The notes beneath the pieces are model-generated. The model saw only the letters and a program-made list of their open reading frames with translations, was not told the DNA's origin and searched no databases. DNA of 64,000 nt from Nakamurella endophytica (GTDB taxonomy: Bacteria; Actinomycetota; Actinomycetes; Mycobacteriales; Nakamurellaceae), in the NCBI RefSeq assembly GCF_014646215.1, contig NZ_BMNA01000004.1:266243-330242 (forward strand), written 5' to 3'. The translations under genes and the position numbers were made by a program. Positions 1-10,260 of this stretch are shown here, piece after piece. The stretch's first letter is position 1; the number at the start of each line of letters is the position of its first letter.

Positions 1-168
1 GCCGAGCCCGAGACCGGGGCCGCTCCCGTCGCCCTGGCCGTTCCCGTCGCCCTGGCCGGGGCCGTTCCCGTCGCCCTGGCCGTTCCCGTTCCCGTTGCCG
101 TTCCCGTCGCCCTGGCCGTTCCCGTTTCCGTTCCCCTGGCCGTTTCCGTTGCCCTGGCCGTCGCCCGG
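1..168. repeat. short-unit tandem repeat coding for Gly/Asn/Gln/Asp tail
   Basis: Degenerate hexamer and 12-mer repeats of the type cgttcc/cgtcgccctggc fill this stretch. Read on the minus strand they encode alternating Gly with Asn, Gln or Asp at the C-terminal end of the RsdA-like protein. The array continues beyond the window edge, so its full length is unknown. Confidence 0.85.
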
Positions 169-1446
169 GACACCACCCTCCGGCGTGTCCAGTCCGCCGG
201 ACGTCGGCACGCCCGGGGACGTCTGGGTCGACGGCGGCGGGGACGTCGGCACGTCGGTGTCGGTCTGGTCGCCGCCGCCGCCGGGCAGGGACGGGTCGGA
301 CGGCTGCGACTGGCTCGGCGGGGTGGTGACGCCGCCCTGGTCGCCGGGATCGGTCGTGGTCGGCGGCGGGGTCGTGGTGGTCGGCGGCTCGGTGGGCCCC
401 GTGGGGGTCGGCGGGACCGGCGGCGTCGTCGGGGTGCCCACCGGAGCGGTCGGGGTGGGTGCGGGTGGCATGACGCCGCCGCTGGTCAGCGGTACCGACG
501 GCGCCGGCGCGGTGGCCGGCGCGGTGGTCGGCGCGGTGGCCGGCGCGGTGGGCCGCGGCCGCGGGACGGTCGGCGTCGACGGGCGGGCCGTGGTGCCCGG
601 CGCGGACGACGCGGTCCCGCCGGTGGTCCCGGACGGTCGCGCCGCCGACGAACCGGCGGTGGTGCCGGGATCGGCCACGCCCGGCAGCGTCGTGCCCGGT
701 GCGTCCGTGGACACCGTGCCGTCGGCACCGCCCGCCGTGGTCCCGGCGAGGCTGGACGACGCCTGGCTGACCAGGTCCTGGTAGGTCTTCCGGATCTCCT
801 CCGAGCCGTCCTGCGGCTGCACCTGGGCCAGCACCGGGGACACCGACGTCAGCACCACGATCGCCTTGTCGGGTGCCCCGGTGGCCAGCTCGCGCTGCGC
901 CCGGGTGAGCTCCGTCCGGACCTGCTGCCCGGCCTCGACCGACGCGACCCGGTCGGTCCACAGCATGGCCGTCACCGGCCACAGGATGTCGCCGGGCTGC
1001 GCCGCGCGGGACCCGAACGCCGCGCTGCCGATCATCAGCAGGCCGATCGAGGCCGCGATGGCGACCGCCGACCGGGCGCTGCCGCGACGCGCCCGGCGGA
1101 TGACCCAGTCGGCCCGGCCGACGGACGGCACCGGGGGCAGGTCGCCGAGCCGCAGAGCGGCCCGCCAGTCGGTCAGCAGCTGCTCGAGATCGTCGGGCGT
1201 GTCCAGGATGTCGGCCCCCGCGCGACCGGTGCCGGCCCCGTCCAGGGCACCGGCGCCGAGCAGGTCGAGCAGCCGGTCGTCGGCGACGACGGCCGCCACG
1301 TCCACCGAGCGGTCCTCGGGCACGTCGGCCGGTACCCGGCGGTCGTCGGAGTGCCGTCCGGTCGGGACGGCGCCCTCGGCGGCCGGTCCGGTCGGATGCG
1401 GCGGGGTCTGCCGTCCGGGCGGCGGGGTGGGGCGGTGCGCGCTCAC
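1..1446 (-). CDS. rsdA: anti-sigma-D factor RsdA-like membrane protein (partial, runs off window)
   Basis: A GTG at 1446 overlaps the sigD stop as GTGA, and the frame stays open for 482 codons to base 1, so the 3' end is missing. Residues 48-64 (DVAAVVADDRLLDLLGA) resemble the SigD-binding N-terminus of mycobacterial RsdA. A basic stretch then leads to one membrane helix at about 126-144. The part beyond it is rich in Pro, Thr and Ser and ends in Gly-Asn-Gln-Asp repeats. The family tethers SigD at the membrane and releases it on proteolysis, with the N-terminus in the cytoplasm and the long tail outside. The assignment rests on this motif, the topology and the position directly after sigD. 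The tail is much longer and more repetitive than in the mycobacterial protein as I know it. Confidence 0.82.
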   Translation of the reverse strand, partial: MSAHRPTPPPGRQTPPHPTGPAAEGAVPTGRHSDDRRVPADVPEDRSVDVAAVVADDRLLDLLGAGALDGAGTGRAGADILDTPDDLEQLLTDWRAALRLGDLPPVPSVGRADWVIRRARRGSARSAVAIAASIGLLMIGSAAFGSRAAQPGDILWPVTAMLWTDRVASVEAGQQVRTELTRAQRELATGAPDKAIVVLTSVSPVLAQVQPQDGSEEIRKTYQDLVSQASSSLAGTTAGGADGTVSTDAPGTTLPGVADPGTTAGSSAARPSGTTGGTASSAPGTTARPSTPTVPRPRPTAPATAPTTAPATAPAPSVPLTSGGVMPPAPTPTAPVGTPTTPPVPPTPTGPTEPPTTTTPPPTTTDPGDQGGVTTPPSQSQPSDPSLPGGGGDQTDTDVPTSPPPSTQTSPGVPTSGGLDTPEGGVPGDGQGNGNGQGNGNGNGQGDGNGNGNGNGQGDGNGPGQGDGNGQGDGSGPGLGLG

Positions 1447-2147
1447 AGCAGTTGCTCGCTGAGGGATCGGTCCGCGTCGACCAGCGCGCGGAGCTTGGCA
1501 AGGGCACGGTGCTGGGCGACCCGGACGGCTCCGGCCGTCATGCCGAGCGCGTCCGCGGTCTCCTCCGCGCTGAGCCCGACGGTCACCCGCAGCCGGAGGA
1601 TCTCCTGCTGCGCCCTGGGCAGCCGGGCCAGCAGGGCGTCCATCGTGCCGGCCACCGAGCGGCTCACCGCCTGGTGCTCCGGACCCGGCTCGACCGCGGG
1701 GCCCTCGGGCACCTCGGCGACCGGCACGGACCGTGAGCGGCCGCCGGAGCGGTGCGCGTCGATCACCTTGTGACTGGCGATGCCGTACACCAGCGCCAGG
1801 AACGGCCGGCCGTCGCGCCGGTAGGTGGGCAGCGCGGTGATGACGGCCATGCACACCTCCTGGGCGACGTCGTCGGCGGTCGACAGGGACCGGTGCCCGG
1901 CGGCGAGCCGGGCGCGGCAGTAGCGCACCACCAAGGGATGGAGCACCTGGAGCAGACGGGCGAGAGCGGCGCGGTCCCCGGCCACGGCACCGTCGACGAG
2001 CCCGTCGACGGCATCGAGGTCGACTCCCGTGTGCTCGGCCCGCCGGCCACCGCCGGTGCCGGCCCGGACAGCGTGTCGGCCCGATCCACCGGCGAGGTCC
2101 GAAAGCCGCCCAGCACGGACGGGCCCGTCGTTCTCACTCTGTTCCAT
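1443..2147 (-). CDS. sigD: RNA polymerase sigma factor SigD family (sigma-70 type, ECF-like)
   Basis: A 234-residue sigma factor. Region 2 contains a DDVAQEVCMAV segment typical of SigD. Region 4 carries the helix-turn-helix LSAEETADALGMTAGAVRVAQHR, which closely matches the SigD signature. I chose the ATG at 2147 because it begins just before the compact sigma domain; the frame is open further upstream but that part looks non-coding. The downstream gene rsdA overlaps its stop by four bases, as expected for a sigma/anti-sigma pair. In Mycobacterium SigD is linked to stationary phase and starvation; here that role is inferred from synteny (guaB side, bldM/whiD, groEL1). Confidence 0.9.
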   Translation of the reverse strand: MEQSENDGPVRAGRLSDLAGGSGRHAVRAGTGGGRRAEHTGVDLDAVDGLVDGAVAGDRAALARLLQVLHPLVVRYCRARLAAGHRSLSTADDVAQEVCMAVITALPTYRRDGRPFLALVYGIASHKVIDAHRSGGRSRSVPVAEVPEGPAVEPGPEHQAVSRSVAGTMDALLARLPRAQQEILRLRVTVGLSAEETADALGMTAGAVRVAQHRALAKLRALVDADRSLSEQLL

Positions 2148-2349
2148 CGTGTCGACAGACTCGTCCGTTACAAATCGTGAGGGACCGTGTGTCCGGCGAC
2201 ACCCGCCGACGGGGTCGCCGCCCCGGAAGGGCTCCCCGATGGTAGCCAGCACCGGCGCCGGGGCGCCCGGCCCGGCGCGGGCGTACCCCGAACGGGACTC
2301 GACCAGGCGCGTCCGGGTCCCCCGGTCAGCGCGCGGGCACGAGAGGTGG

Positions 2350-2946
2350 TCAGGCCACCAGGCCCCGGCGGAAGCCCACGGCCACGGCCTGCGCCCGGTC
2401 CCGCGCACCCAGCTTGCGGAACAGCCGCCGCGCGTGCGTCTTGATGGTGTCCTCGGACAGGAACAGCTCCTTGCCGATCTCCCCGTTGGACTGCCCCTGG
2501 CTCATGCCGCGCAGCACCTGCAGCTCACGCTCGGTCAGCTGCGACTGGCCCTCGCCGGCGTCCCGCGGGAAGGGCAGCCGGGGGCTGGTCAGGGTGTCGG
2601 CCAGGGCTGCCACGATCTCCGGCTGCGTCGCGTCCCACCGCAGGAAACCCCTTGCGCCGCAGGCGATCGCCGCGGCGATCGAGGCGGTGTCGTCCGGCGA
2701 CCCGAACACGATGACCACCGCGGACGGGTGGATCGCCAGCAGCCGGCGGGTGGCCTCGATACCGCTGGTGAGCGCCCGCTGGGTGCCGATGAGCACCACG
2801 TCGGCCGCCTCGCGCCCGTACCGGCTCAGCAACTCGTCGCCGCTGCCCACGGCGTCGACCGAATCCACGGAGGGGACCGAGGCCATCACGCGGTTCAGGC
2901 CGTCCCGGGCGCTCCGCCTTTCGTCACAGATCAGCACGCTCGTCAC
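2350..2946 (-). CDS. bldM: BldM-like atypical response regulator (receiver plus LuxR helix-turn-helix)
   Basis: A 198-residue protein read from the GTG at 2946, which has a GGGAG ribosome site about 10 bases upstream. The N-terminal receiver-like domain (about 1-120) is followed by a GerE/LuxR DNA-binding domain with LTERELQVLRGMSQGQSN and LFLSEDTIKTHARRLFRKLG. Position beside whiD and sigD and the C-terminal sequence match Streptomyces BldM (SCO4768 region). The position equal to the phospho-acceptor Asp is Gly54 (VVLIGTQ), and the conserved receiver Lys is Trp (FLRWDAT). The receiver therefore cannot be phosphorylated in the usual way and is better read as a dimerisation module. It probably regulates development or stress genes such as the divergent whiD. 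Confidence 0.88.
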   Translation of the reverse strand: MTSVLICDERRSARDGLNRVMASVPSVDSVDAVGSGDELLSRYGREAADVVLIGTQRALTSGIEATRRLLAIHPSAVVIVFGSPDDTASIAAAIACGARGFLRWDATQPEIVAALADTLTSPRLPFPRDAGEGQSQLTERELQVLRGMSQGQSNGEIGKELFLSEDTIKTHARRLFRKLGARDRAQAVAVGFRRGLVA

Positions 2947-3504
2947 GTCAGACCGTCTCCCTCTCACTCCACGGTCCACCGGTGCCGGACCGCTGCCCCA
3001 AACCCCTCAGCGCGCGCACCGCACGATTCTGTAACACCCGATGGAGGCATGATCCCCGAATCGGCGTACTCCACACCCCGACAACGAAGTTGTGATCCGC
3101 CAGCAGCCCCTGGTCTGACGGAGTGTAGCCAGGCACCAACGATGGGTTCGCCGAGAGTGGCCGCCGATACTCAATCGTGATCAAAGAGCCCGCCATGCTC
3201 CACCCGCGGAGTGATGTGCACCTGACCGGCGAAGCGGTGCGCTTCGGCACGAAGAGAACCACCGGATCGACGACCCGGCCGTCCGGGCGCGCGCGCCCCG
3301 CCGACGGCCACCACCGACGGCGCACCGGCGCGGGCGGCGTCCCCCGGTGGTGGCAGCGTCGCCGCCCGGTCCGGTGACGGTCGGTGCAGGTGGGGTGGCC
3401 CGCAGCGGCCCCGCCGACGCGCTGGGGACCCACCCGCACAGCGGCGCGGGTCGCGGCAGGGGCACGCCACCCGTTCGCGCCGCCCAAGATCCACGACGGG
3501 ACCC

Positions 3505-3533
3505 TTGATAGGCACCGGCCGGGCCTCTAAGGT
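3505..3533 (+). promoter_or_regulatory. putative sigma-70-type promoter for whiD
   Basis: TTGATA at 3505-3510 and TAAGGT at 3528-3533 are separated by exactly 17 bases. Transcription would start near 3540 and leave a 5' leader of about 135 bases before the whiD ATG. This is seen by eye only. Confidence 0.5.
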
Positions 3534-3639
3534 CATGATCACAGAAGGGTCGACGATCAACGGGGATCGCCGCCCGCTGGCAGGTGTCCGGCCGTCGCCG
3601 GCCACCTGCCACGTCGGCATCCCCGTGCTTTCGACACAC

Positions 3640-3662
3640 AGTGCGAATCACTTAGTGCGAAT
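3640..3662 (+). repeat. 9-bp direct repeat upstream of whiD
   Basis: AGTGCGAAT occurs at 3640-3648 and again at 3654-3662, a start-to-start distance of 14 bases, ending about 15 bases before the whiD ATG and touching its GGAGG ribosome site. It could be a regulator site or a translation-control element; nothing here decides which. Confidence 0.6.
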
Positions 3663-3676
3663 GCGGAGGCGACGAC

Positions 3677-3967
3677 ATGGCCGACACCCGGCGACTCCCC
3701 GGGCCCAACGCCGATCTCTGGGACTGGCAGCTGCACGCCGCCTGCCGCGGCATGGCCAGCTCCTACTTCTTCCATCCCGAGGGCGAACGCGGGCCGGCCC
3801 GTGCCCGGCGGGAGGCCAAGGCCAAGGCCGTCTGCCAGCAGTGCCCCGCACTGCAGGCCTGCCGGGCCCACGCCTTGGAGGTGCACGAGCCCTACGGCAT
3901 CTGGGGCGGGCTGTCCGAGGGCGAGCGCCAGCAGATCCTCGGCGCCTCCGTCCGCGCCGCGGGCTGA
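3677..3967 (+). CDS. whiD: WhiB-family iron-sulfur transcription factor, WhiD/WhiB3 type
   Basis: A 96-residue protein with the four cluster-binding cysteines C23, C53, C56 and C62 and the GIWGG turn at 74-78. The start LPGPNADLWDWQL and the FFHPEGERG segment match WhiB3 of Mycobacterium and WhiD of Streptomyces closely. WhiB proteins bind a [4Fe-4S] cluster and work with the principal sigma factor to regulate genes in response to redox state and development. A GGAGG ribosome site precedes the ATG. It is transcribed divergently from bldM, the same pairing as whiD-bldM in Streptomyces. The C-terminus is short compared with Mycobacterium WhiB3 and lacks much of its basic tail. Confidence 0.95.
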   Translation: MADTRRLPGPNADLWDWQLHAACRGMASSYFFHPEGERGPARARREAKAKAVCQQCPALQACRAHALEVHEPYGIWGGLSEGERQQILGASVRAAG

Positions 3968-3985
3968 CCGCCCCGCCGGACGACC

Positions 3986-4014
3986 GGGGGCGGCGCCGCG
4001 ACGGCGCCGCCCCC
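3986..4014. terminator. bidirectional terminator between whiD and groEL1
   Basis: A perfect 12-bp stem, GGGGGCGGCGCC/GGCGCCGCCCCC, with a 5-base loop lies between the convergent ends of whiD and groEL1. There is no U-run, which is common for actinobacterial terminators. Confidence 0.8.
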
Positions 4015-4065
4015 GATGTGCCCGTGTGCCGGCCGGACCGGCCGCCGGGTCCCCTCAGGGTCGCG

Positions 4066-6247
<2,182 letters not shown>

Positions 6248-6431
6248 GGTGTACCTCCCCTTCGGGGGTTGTCGCGTACCTGTTGAGTACTCGCTGCCTG
6301 TGTCGGATGACCAGCTGCGCGCAGCTGGGTAGCACCTGCCGGCCGGCGGGTCCGCGGACCCGGCGATCGGTCGGGAACGTCACGCGCGCAGGGCCGTCGT
6401 CGCGGGTGCCGGCCTGCGCTGCACCGTTCGA

Positions 6432-6458
6432 CTAGCACTCTAACCATGCGAGTGCCAG
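6432..6458 (-). promoter_or_regulatory. CIRCE operator (HrcA-binding site)
   Basis: CTAGCACTC-N9-GAGTGCCAG matches the CIRCE consensus TTAGCACTC-N9-GAGTGCTAA, with correct spacing and conserved core. It overlaps the -10 and spacer of the groES promoter, so HrcA binding would block RNA polymerase. Confidence 0.93.
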
Positions 6459-6465
6459 AGCTCAA
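6437..6465 (-). promoter_or_regulatory. groES-groEL1 promoter
   Basis: On the minus strand TTGAGC (6465-6460) and TAGAGT (6442-6437) are spaced by 17 bases. Both agree with the principal sigma factor consensus. The CIRCE repeat covers the spacer and -10. The leader to groES is about 185 bases. Confidence 0.75.
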
Positions 6466-6493
6466 CCGGGGGCCGGCCGGCGTGGCGGGCCGG

Positions 6494-6922
6494 TCAGGCG
6501 GGGTCGGCCAGCAACGCCGCGATACGTCGCGCGGCGGCCACCGACGGGCCGTCGCCGGCCGCGGCGAGCCAGGCGTTCGCCTGCGGCAGCAGGATCCTGG
6601 ACAGCGCCGCCTCGGCCACCAGACGGCGGCCCGGGGTCAGCGTCACGTCGAGGGCGGCGAACCACTGCGCGACCGGGTCCCGGTCGGGCAGGCCGTCGAG
6701 CAGGTCCGGCTCGGTGTCGGCGAGCAGCAACGCGGCCGCCGCCAGCGCGGTGACCGCCGTCTCCGGCGACAGGTCGCCCTCCTCGTGGTGGGCCGCCGCC
6801 TGCAGCGCCGCGGACACCCGGTCCCCCACCTCGGTCTCCGGCCCGGACCGCAGCCGCTCGACGAAGGCGCCGGCCGCCGGCTCGCCGAAGATGCCCGTCC
6901 CCACGCCACCGGGGTTGCCCAT
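6494..6922 (-). CDS. DUF4259-like protein
   Basis: A 142-residue soluble protein from the ATG at 6922, with an excellent GGAGG ribosome site 6 bases upstream. The start MGNPGGVGTGIFGEPAAGAFVERL resembles the MGxWGxGxFxxDxAxDF opening of DUF4259 proteins, and it continues into the Ala-rich helical bundle typical of them. The function of the family is unknown. It lies between tsaD and groES on the same strand but is separated from each by about 80 and 250 bases, so it may be a single gene. The family assignment is by eye and moderately sure; the existence of the gene is well supported. Confidence 0.75.
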   Translation of the reverse strand: MGNPGGVGTGIFGEPAAGAFVERLRSGPETEVGDRVSAALQAAAHHEEGDLSPETAVTALAAAALLLADTEPDLLDGLPDRDPVAQWFAALDVTLTPGRRLVAEAALSRILLPQANAWLAAAGDGPSVAAARRIAALLADPA

Positions 6923-7000
6923 GTCGCCTCCGTGCTGCTCCGTCGGTGCGCGGCCGCCGCCGGCGGCCGCCCTGCCCAGGGTAGGGACCGTCCCCAAGGG

Positions 7001-8110
7001 TCAGGCCACGAGCACCGTGGACACCGGCAGCGCCGGATCCCCGCCCAGGTACGGGCCGGACGGCGCGCCGCCCGCCCTTGCCACGTGTGCCCCTACCGCG
7101 GCGATCATCGCGCCGTTGTCCGTGCAGAGTCCCGGGCGGGGCACCCGCAGGGAGAGCCCCGCCGCCGCGCACCGCTGGGCGGCGAGTGCCCGCAACCGGC
7201 CGTTGGCCGCCACCCCGCCGGCGACGACCACGGTCCCGATCCCCAGGTCCGTGGCCGCGCGCACGGTCTTGCCGGTCAGCACGTCGACCACCGCCTCCTG
7301 GAAGGAGGCGCAGACGTCGGCCACCGGGACCGGCCGCCCGGCGGCCAGCAGTCCCTCGACGTGCCGGGCGACGGCCGTCTTCAGCCCCGAGAACGAGAAG
7401 TCGTACGGGCTGTCGCGCAGGTCGCGCGGTCCGGTCAGGCCCCGCGGGAACGGGATGGCGGCGGGGTCGCCGTCGGCGGCCATGCGGTCGATCACCGGGC
7501 CGCCCGGGTAGCCGAGGCCGAGCAGCCGGGCCACCTTGTCGTAGGCCTCGCCCGCGGCGTCGTCCAGCGTGGTGCCGATCTCGGTGATCGGCGCGGGACC
7601 CCGGCCGCCCAGGTCGTCGATGCGCAGCAGCTGCGTGTGCCCGCCCGAGACCAGCAGGGCCAGGGACGGTGTCGGGAGCTCGCCGTGCTCCAGGGTGTCC
7701 GCGGCGACGTGGCCGGCCAGGTGGTTGACGCCGAACACCGGCACCCGCCAGGCGGCGCCGTAGGCCTTGGCCGCCGCGACGCCGACCAGCAGGGCGCCGG
7801 CCAGGCCGGGACCGGCGGTCACCGCGACGGCGTCGACGTCGGCGTGCCGCAGCCCGGCGGCGTCGAAGGCGCCGCGGACGATCCCGGTCATCGACTCCAG
7901 GTGCGCACGCGAGGCGATCTCGGGCACCACGCCGCCGAACCGCGCGTGCTGGTCGGAGCTGGAGGCCAGGGCGTGGCCGAGCAGTTCCGGCGCCCCGTCG
8001 GTGATCCGCACCAGCCCCGCGCCGGTCTCGTCGCAGGACGACTCGATGCCGAGGACCACGGCACCCGGACCCAGCGAGGGCGTCGGCCCGGCGTGCCGGG
8101 GGCCGGTCAC
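7001..8110 (-). CDS. tsaD: tRNA N6-adenosine threonylcarbamoyltransferase TsaD
   Basis: A 369-residue protein of the Kae1/TsaD family. The ATP-binding fold starts at [13 protein letters not shown]; metal-binding histidines are H130 and H134 in NHLAGH, followed by SGGHTQL and the C-terminal TDNGAMIA. With TsaB and TsaE it transfers threonylcarbamoyl to A37 of ANN-decoding tRNAs. The GTG start at 8110 overlaps the rimI stop (GTGA), so the two genes are translationally coupled. It is the last gene of the tsaB-rimI-tsaD unit. Confidence 0.96.
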   Translation of the reverse strand: MTGPRHAGPTPSLGPGAVVLGIESSCDETGAGLVRITDGAPELLGHALASSSDQHARFGGVVPEIASRAHLESMTGIVRGAFDAAGLRHADVDAVAVTAGPGLAGALLVGVAAAKAYGAAWRVPVFGVNHLAGHVAADTLEHGELPTPSLALLVSGGHTQLLRIDDLGGRGPAPITEIGTTLDDAAGEAYDKVARLLGLGYPGGPVIDRMAADGDPAAIPFPRGLTGPRDLRDSPYDFSFSGLKTAVARHVEGLLAAGRPVPVADVCASFQEAVVDVLTGKTVRAATDLGIGTVVVAGGVAANGRLRALAAQRCAAAGLSLRVPRPGLCTDNGAMIAAVGAHVARAGGAPSGPYLGGDPALPVSTVLVA

Positions 8111-8643
8111 CGCTCGCCCCCGGAGGCGGCGGAGGCGCCGGCCGGACGCTCCATCGTCCAGGCGTCCGCGCCGCTGGGCTGGTAGTAGCCCCGCCGCACG
8201 CCCATGCGCCGGAAGCCCTCCGACTCGTACAGCGCGATGGCCGGGGCGTTGTCGGTCCGCACCTCGAGCAGCACCCGGCGCGGGCCGGCCGCCCGCAGCA
8301 GGTCCCGGAGCAGCACCCGGCCCAGCCCGGCGTGCTGCCGGTCCGGCCGCACCCCGATCGTCTGCACCTCGGCCTCGTCGTCCGTGCGGGCCAGGCCGGC
8401 GTAGGCCAGCACGTCCCCGGTTCCGTGCGCGCTGCCGTCCGCACTGACCTCCGCGCTGCCCTCTGCGGCTCCTGCCGGTTCGCGCACCACCACGTAGTGG
8501 TGCCCGGCGGCCAGCTCGGACCAGAACATGGCCGCCGTCCACGGCGAGTCACCCGGGAAGAGCAGCTCCTCCAGCCGGACCAGGGCCGGGATGTCCCACC
8601 AGCGCACGGGTTCCGGCCGCAGCGTCACGGCGGTCGCGGTCAC
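8107..8643 (-). CDS. rimI: ribosomal protein S18 alanine N-acetyltransferase RimI
   Basis: A 178-residue GNAT acetyltransferase. The acetyl-CoA site has [20 protein letters not shown] (the Q/RxxGxG/A motif in variant form) and the C-terminal Tyr-Glu segment [18 protein letters not shown], typical of RimI. It acetylates the N-terminus of S18 and possibly other proteins. The GTG at 8643 overlaps the tsaB stop by four bases and its own stop overlaps tsaD. The residues between about 58 and 75 form an extra Gly/Ser/Ala loop not common in short RimI proteins. Confidence 0.92.
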   Translation of the reverse strand: MTATAVTLRPEPVRWWDIPALVRLEELLFPGDSPWTAAMFWSELAAGHHYVVVREPAGAAEGSAEVSADGSAHGTGDVLAYAGLARTDDEAEVQTIGVRPDRQHAGLGRVLLRDLLRAAGPRRVLLEVRTDNAPAIALYESEGFRRMGVRRGYYQPSGADAWTMERPAGASAASGGER

Positions 8644-9395
8644 GACGCGGCTCCGGCCGGCGCGACGCCGATCGGCGTCCTCGGGACCGTGGCGTCCGGC
8701 CGGCGCAGGTAGAGCGGCACCAGCGGGCCGGGCACGGCGCCGGTGACCAGGGCGCGGGCCGCGGCGGCGGCCAGCCCGGCCGGCAGGTCCAGCAGGGCGT
8801 CCCACCCGGGCAGCTCGAGGTGGCCGTCGAGCAGGCCGGCACCGCGGCCGGCGGCGAGCACGGGCCGGATGCCGTGCTCGGCCAGCACACCGGCGACCGC
8901 GGCCGGGGAGAGCACCTGCGGCCCGAGCAGCCGGCGACCGTCCGACCCGTACGCCGACAGGTACACCTCGCGCCGCCGGGCGTCGGTGACCACGACGAAC
9001 GGCCCCGGGACCGCAGCCGGCGCGGCGGTGCCGCCGCGCCCGGCGAGCACCGCGCGGGCCACGCCGTCGTGTCCCGGGACGCCGTGCACGGCCACCCCGA
9101 GCCCGTCGCCGAGCGCCTGGGCGGTGGCGATGCCGACCCGCAGGCCGGTGTACGGACCGGGCCCCAGCCCGACGACGACGGCGTCCACCTCGCGCAGGTC
9201 GCGGCCGGCGCCGTCCAGCACCCGGGTGACCAGCGGCAGCAGCTGTTCCGCGTGCCCGAAGGCGTCCACCACCTCGGCGGCGGACACCGTCTCGACCGGG
9301 CGCCCGGCGCCGCCGACCAGTTCGTGGGGATGGCGCACCGTGACGGCGCCGGCGGTGATCGCCGGTGTCGAGGTGTCCACGGCCAGCACCAGCAC
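8640..9395 (-). CDS. tsaB: tRNA threonylcarbamoyladenosine biosynthesis protein TsaB
   Basis: A 251-residue TsaB: VLVLAVDTSTPAITAG at the start, the HAEQLLPLV segment, and VVGLGPGPYTGLRVGIATAQAL, the family signature. TsaB is an inactive TsaD-like partner needed for t6A synthesis. The likely start is the GTG at 9395, seven bases after a TAGGAT hexamer and without a ribosome site, which points to a leaderless transcript. In most actinobacteria tsaE lies immediately upstream; here an 11-kb block separates them. Confidence 0.95.
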   Translation of the reverse strand: MLVLAVDTSTPAITAGAVTVRHPHELVGGAGRPVETVSAAEVVDAFGHAEQLLPLVTRVLDGAGRDLREVDAVVVGLGPGPYTGLRVGIATAQALGDGLGVAVHGVPGHDGVARAVLAGRGGTAAPAAVPGPFVVVTDARRREVYLSAYGSDGRRLLGPQVLSPAAVAGVLAEHGIRPVLAAGRGAGLLDGHLELPGWDALLDLPAGLAAAAARALVTGAVPGPLVPLYLRRPDATVPRTPIGVAPAGAAS

Positions 9396-9402
9396 GGAGC
9401 CG

Positions 9403-9408
9403 ATCCTA
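9403..9408 (-). promoter_or_regulatory. -10 hexamer of a possible leaderless promoter for tsaB-rimI-tsaD
   Basis: TAGGAT on the minus strand ends 7 bases before the tsaB GTG, which would place the transcription start at or next to the first codon. No clear -35 element is seen. Confidence 0.45.
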
Positions 9409-9488
9409 GGTGCCCGCGCCGGACCTCCGTGGCGACGCCGCCGGCACCGTCCCTGCGGCCCGGCCCGGCCCCGTGGGACAGTGGGCCG

Positions 9489-10229
9489 ATGCCTGCCGAG
9501 AAACGCGACCTGACCGGCTCCGTCGTGCTGGTCACCGGCGCCGGAGCCGGCATCGGCGGCGCCGTCGCGGACCTGCTCGTCGAGGCCGGCGCGTGCGTCG
9601 TGGCCTGCGACGTCGACGCCGAGCGGGCCCGGCAGCGGCTCGCCGCGCTCCCGGCGGACCAGGTCCTGGTGCAGCGCACGGACGTCCGCTCCCCCGCCGA
9701 CCTGGCCGCCGCGGTGCAGGGTGCCGTGCAGCGGTGGGGGCGGCTGGACTCCGTGGTGGCCAACGCCGGTGTGGGGGTGTTCGGCAGCATCCTGGACTAC
9801 CCGGACGAGACCCTGCAGCGCATCGTCGACACCAACCTGCTCGGCACGGTGTGGGCCGTGCGCGCCGCGGTCCGCGAGTTCGACCGCGGCGGGGCGGGCG
9901 GCGACGTCGTCGTGCTGGCCTCGGTCGCCGGGCTCGGCACCGCCGGCGGCAACGAGACCGTGTACGCCGCCAGCAAGTTCGGTCAGGTCGGCTTTGCCAT
10001 CTCGCTCGACCGCGAGGTCCGGCACCGCGGGATCCGGGTCAGCACCATCGCTCCCGCGGCGGTCGACACCGGTTTCGCCGACGGCGTCGGCAGGGTGTCC
10101 GGCGACCCGGTCAAGCAGAGCTACCTGCGGCCGGCGGACGTCGCGGCTGCCGTGGTCACCGTGCTGGAGCAGCCGCGCCGCATGCGCACCGCGCTGTGGA
10201 GCATGTGGAGCATGTCCGAGGACAGCTGA
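9489..10229 (+). CDS. short-chain dehydrogenase/reductase (SDR)
   Basis: A 246-residue classical SDR. It shows the NAD(P)-binding TGAGAGIG at 16-23, acidic D40 after the second strand (suggesting NAD preference), NAG at 91-93, and the catalytic S144, Y158 and K162 (YAASK). It oxidises or reduces an alcohol/carbonyl group of unknown identity. Its stop is followed 31 bases later by the start chosen for an FAD plus Fe-S oxidoreductase, so the two are probably co-transcribed. It is the first plus-strand gene of a catabolic block that also holds an amidohydrolase and a molybdenum hydroxylase. Confidence 0.92.
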   Translation: MPAEKRDLTGSVVLVTGAGAGIGGAVADLLVEAGACVVACDVDAERARQRLAALPADQVLVQRTDVRSPADLAAAVQGAVQRWGRLDSVVANAGVGVFGSILDYPDETLQRIVDTNLLGTVWAVRAAVREFDRGGAGGDVVVLASVAGLGTAGGNETVYAASKFGQVGFAISLDREVRHRGIRVSTIAPAAVDTGFADGVGRVSGDPVKQSYLRPADVAAAVVTVLEQPRRMRTALWSMWSMSEDS

Positions 10230-10260
10230 TGCCGTCCCGTCCCTGCTCCCGGAGCACCCG

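Larger units (their letters stand above)
2947..3676. other. 730-bp divergent intergenic region between bldM and whiD
   Basis: No convincing gene lies here; the open frames on both strands show no recognisable domains and no good ribosome sites. The region must hold the control sites for bldM (minus) and whiD (plus). Visible elements are the promoter-like sequence at 3505-3533, direct repeats next to whiD, and a small inverted repeat ACAACGAAGTTGT at 3081-3093. It is less GC-rich than its surroundings between about 3020 and 3190, which fits regulatory DNA. Confidence 0.6.

Noticed and set aside
1-168. CRISPR array
   Set aside because: The repeats are 6-12 bases, contiguous and in coding frame, without spacers.
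95-784. 229-codon plus-strand frame in the first kilobase
   Set aside because: It is antisense to the RsdA-like tail; its Pro-Phe-Trp repeats are the complement of the Gly-Asn repeats.
2948-3620. minus-strand frames between bldM and whiD
   Set aside because: No ribosome sites, no motifs, Arg-rich composition typical of chance frames; they overlap one another in different frames.
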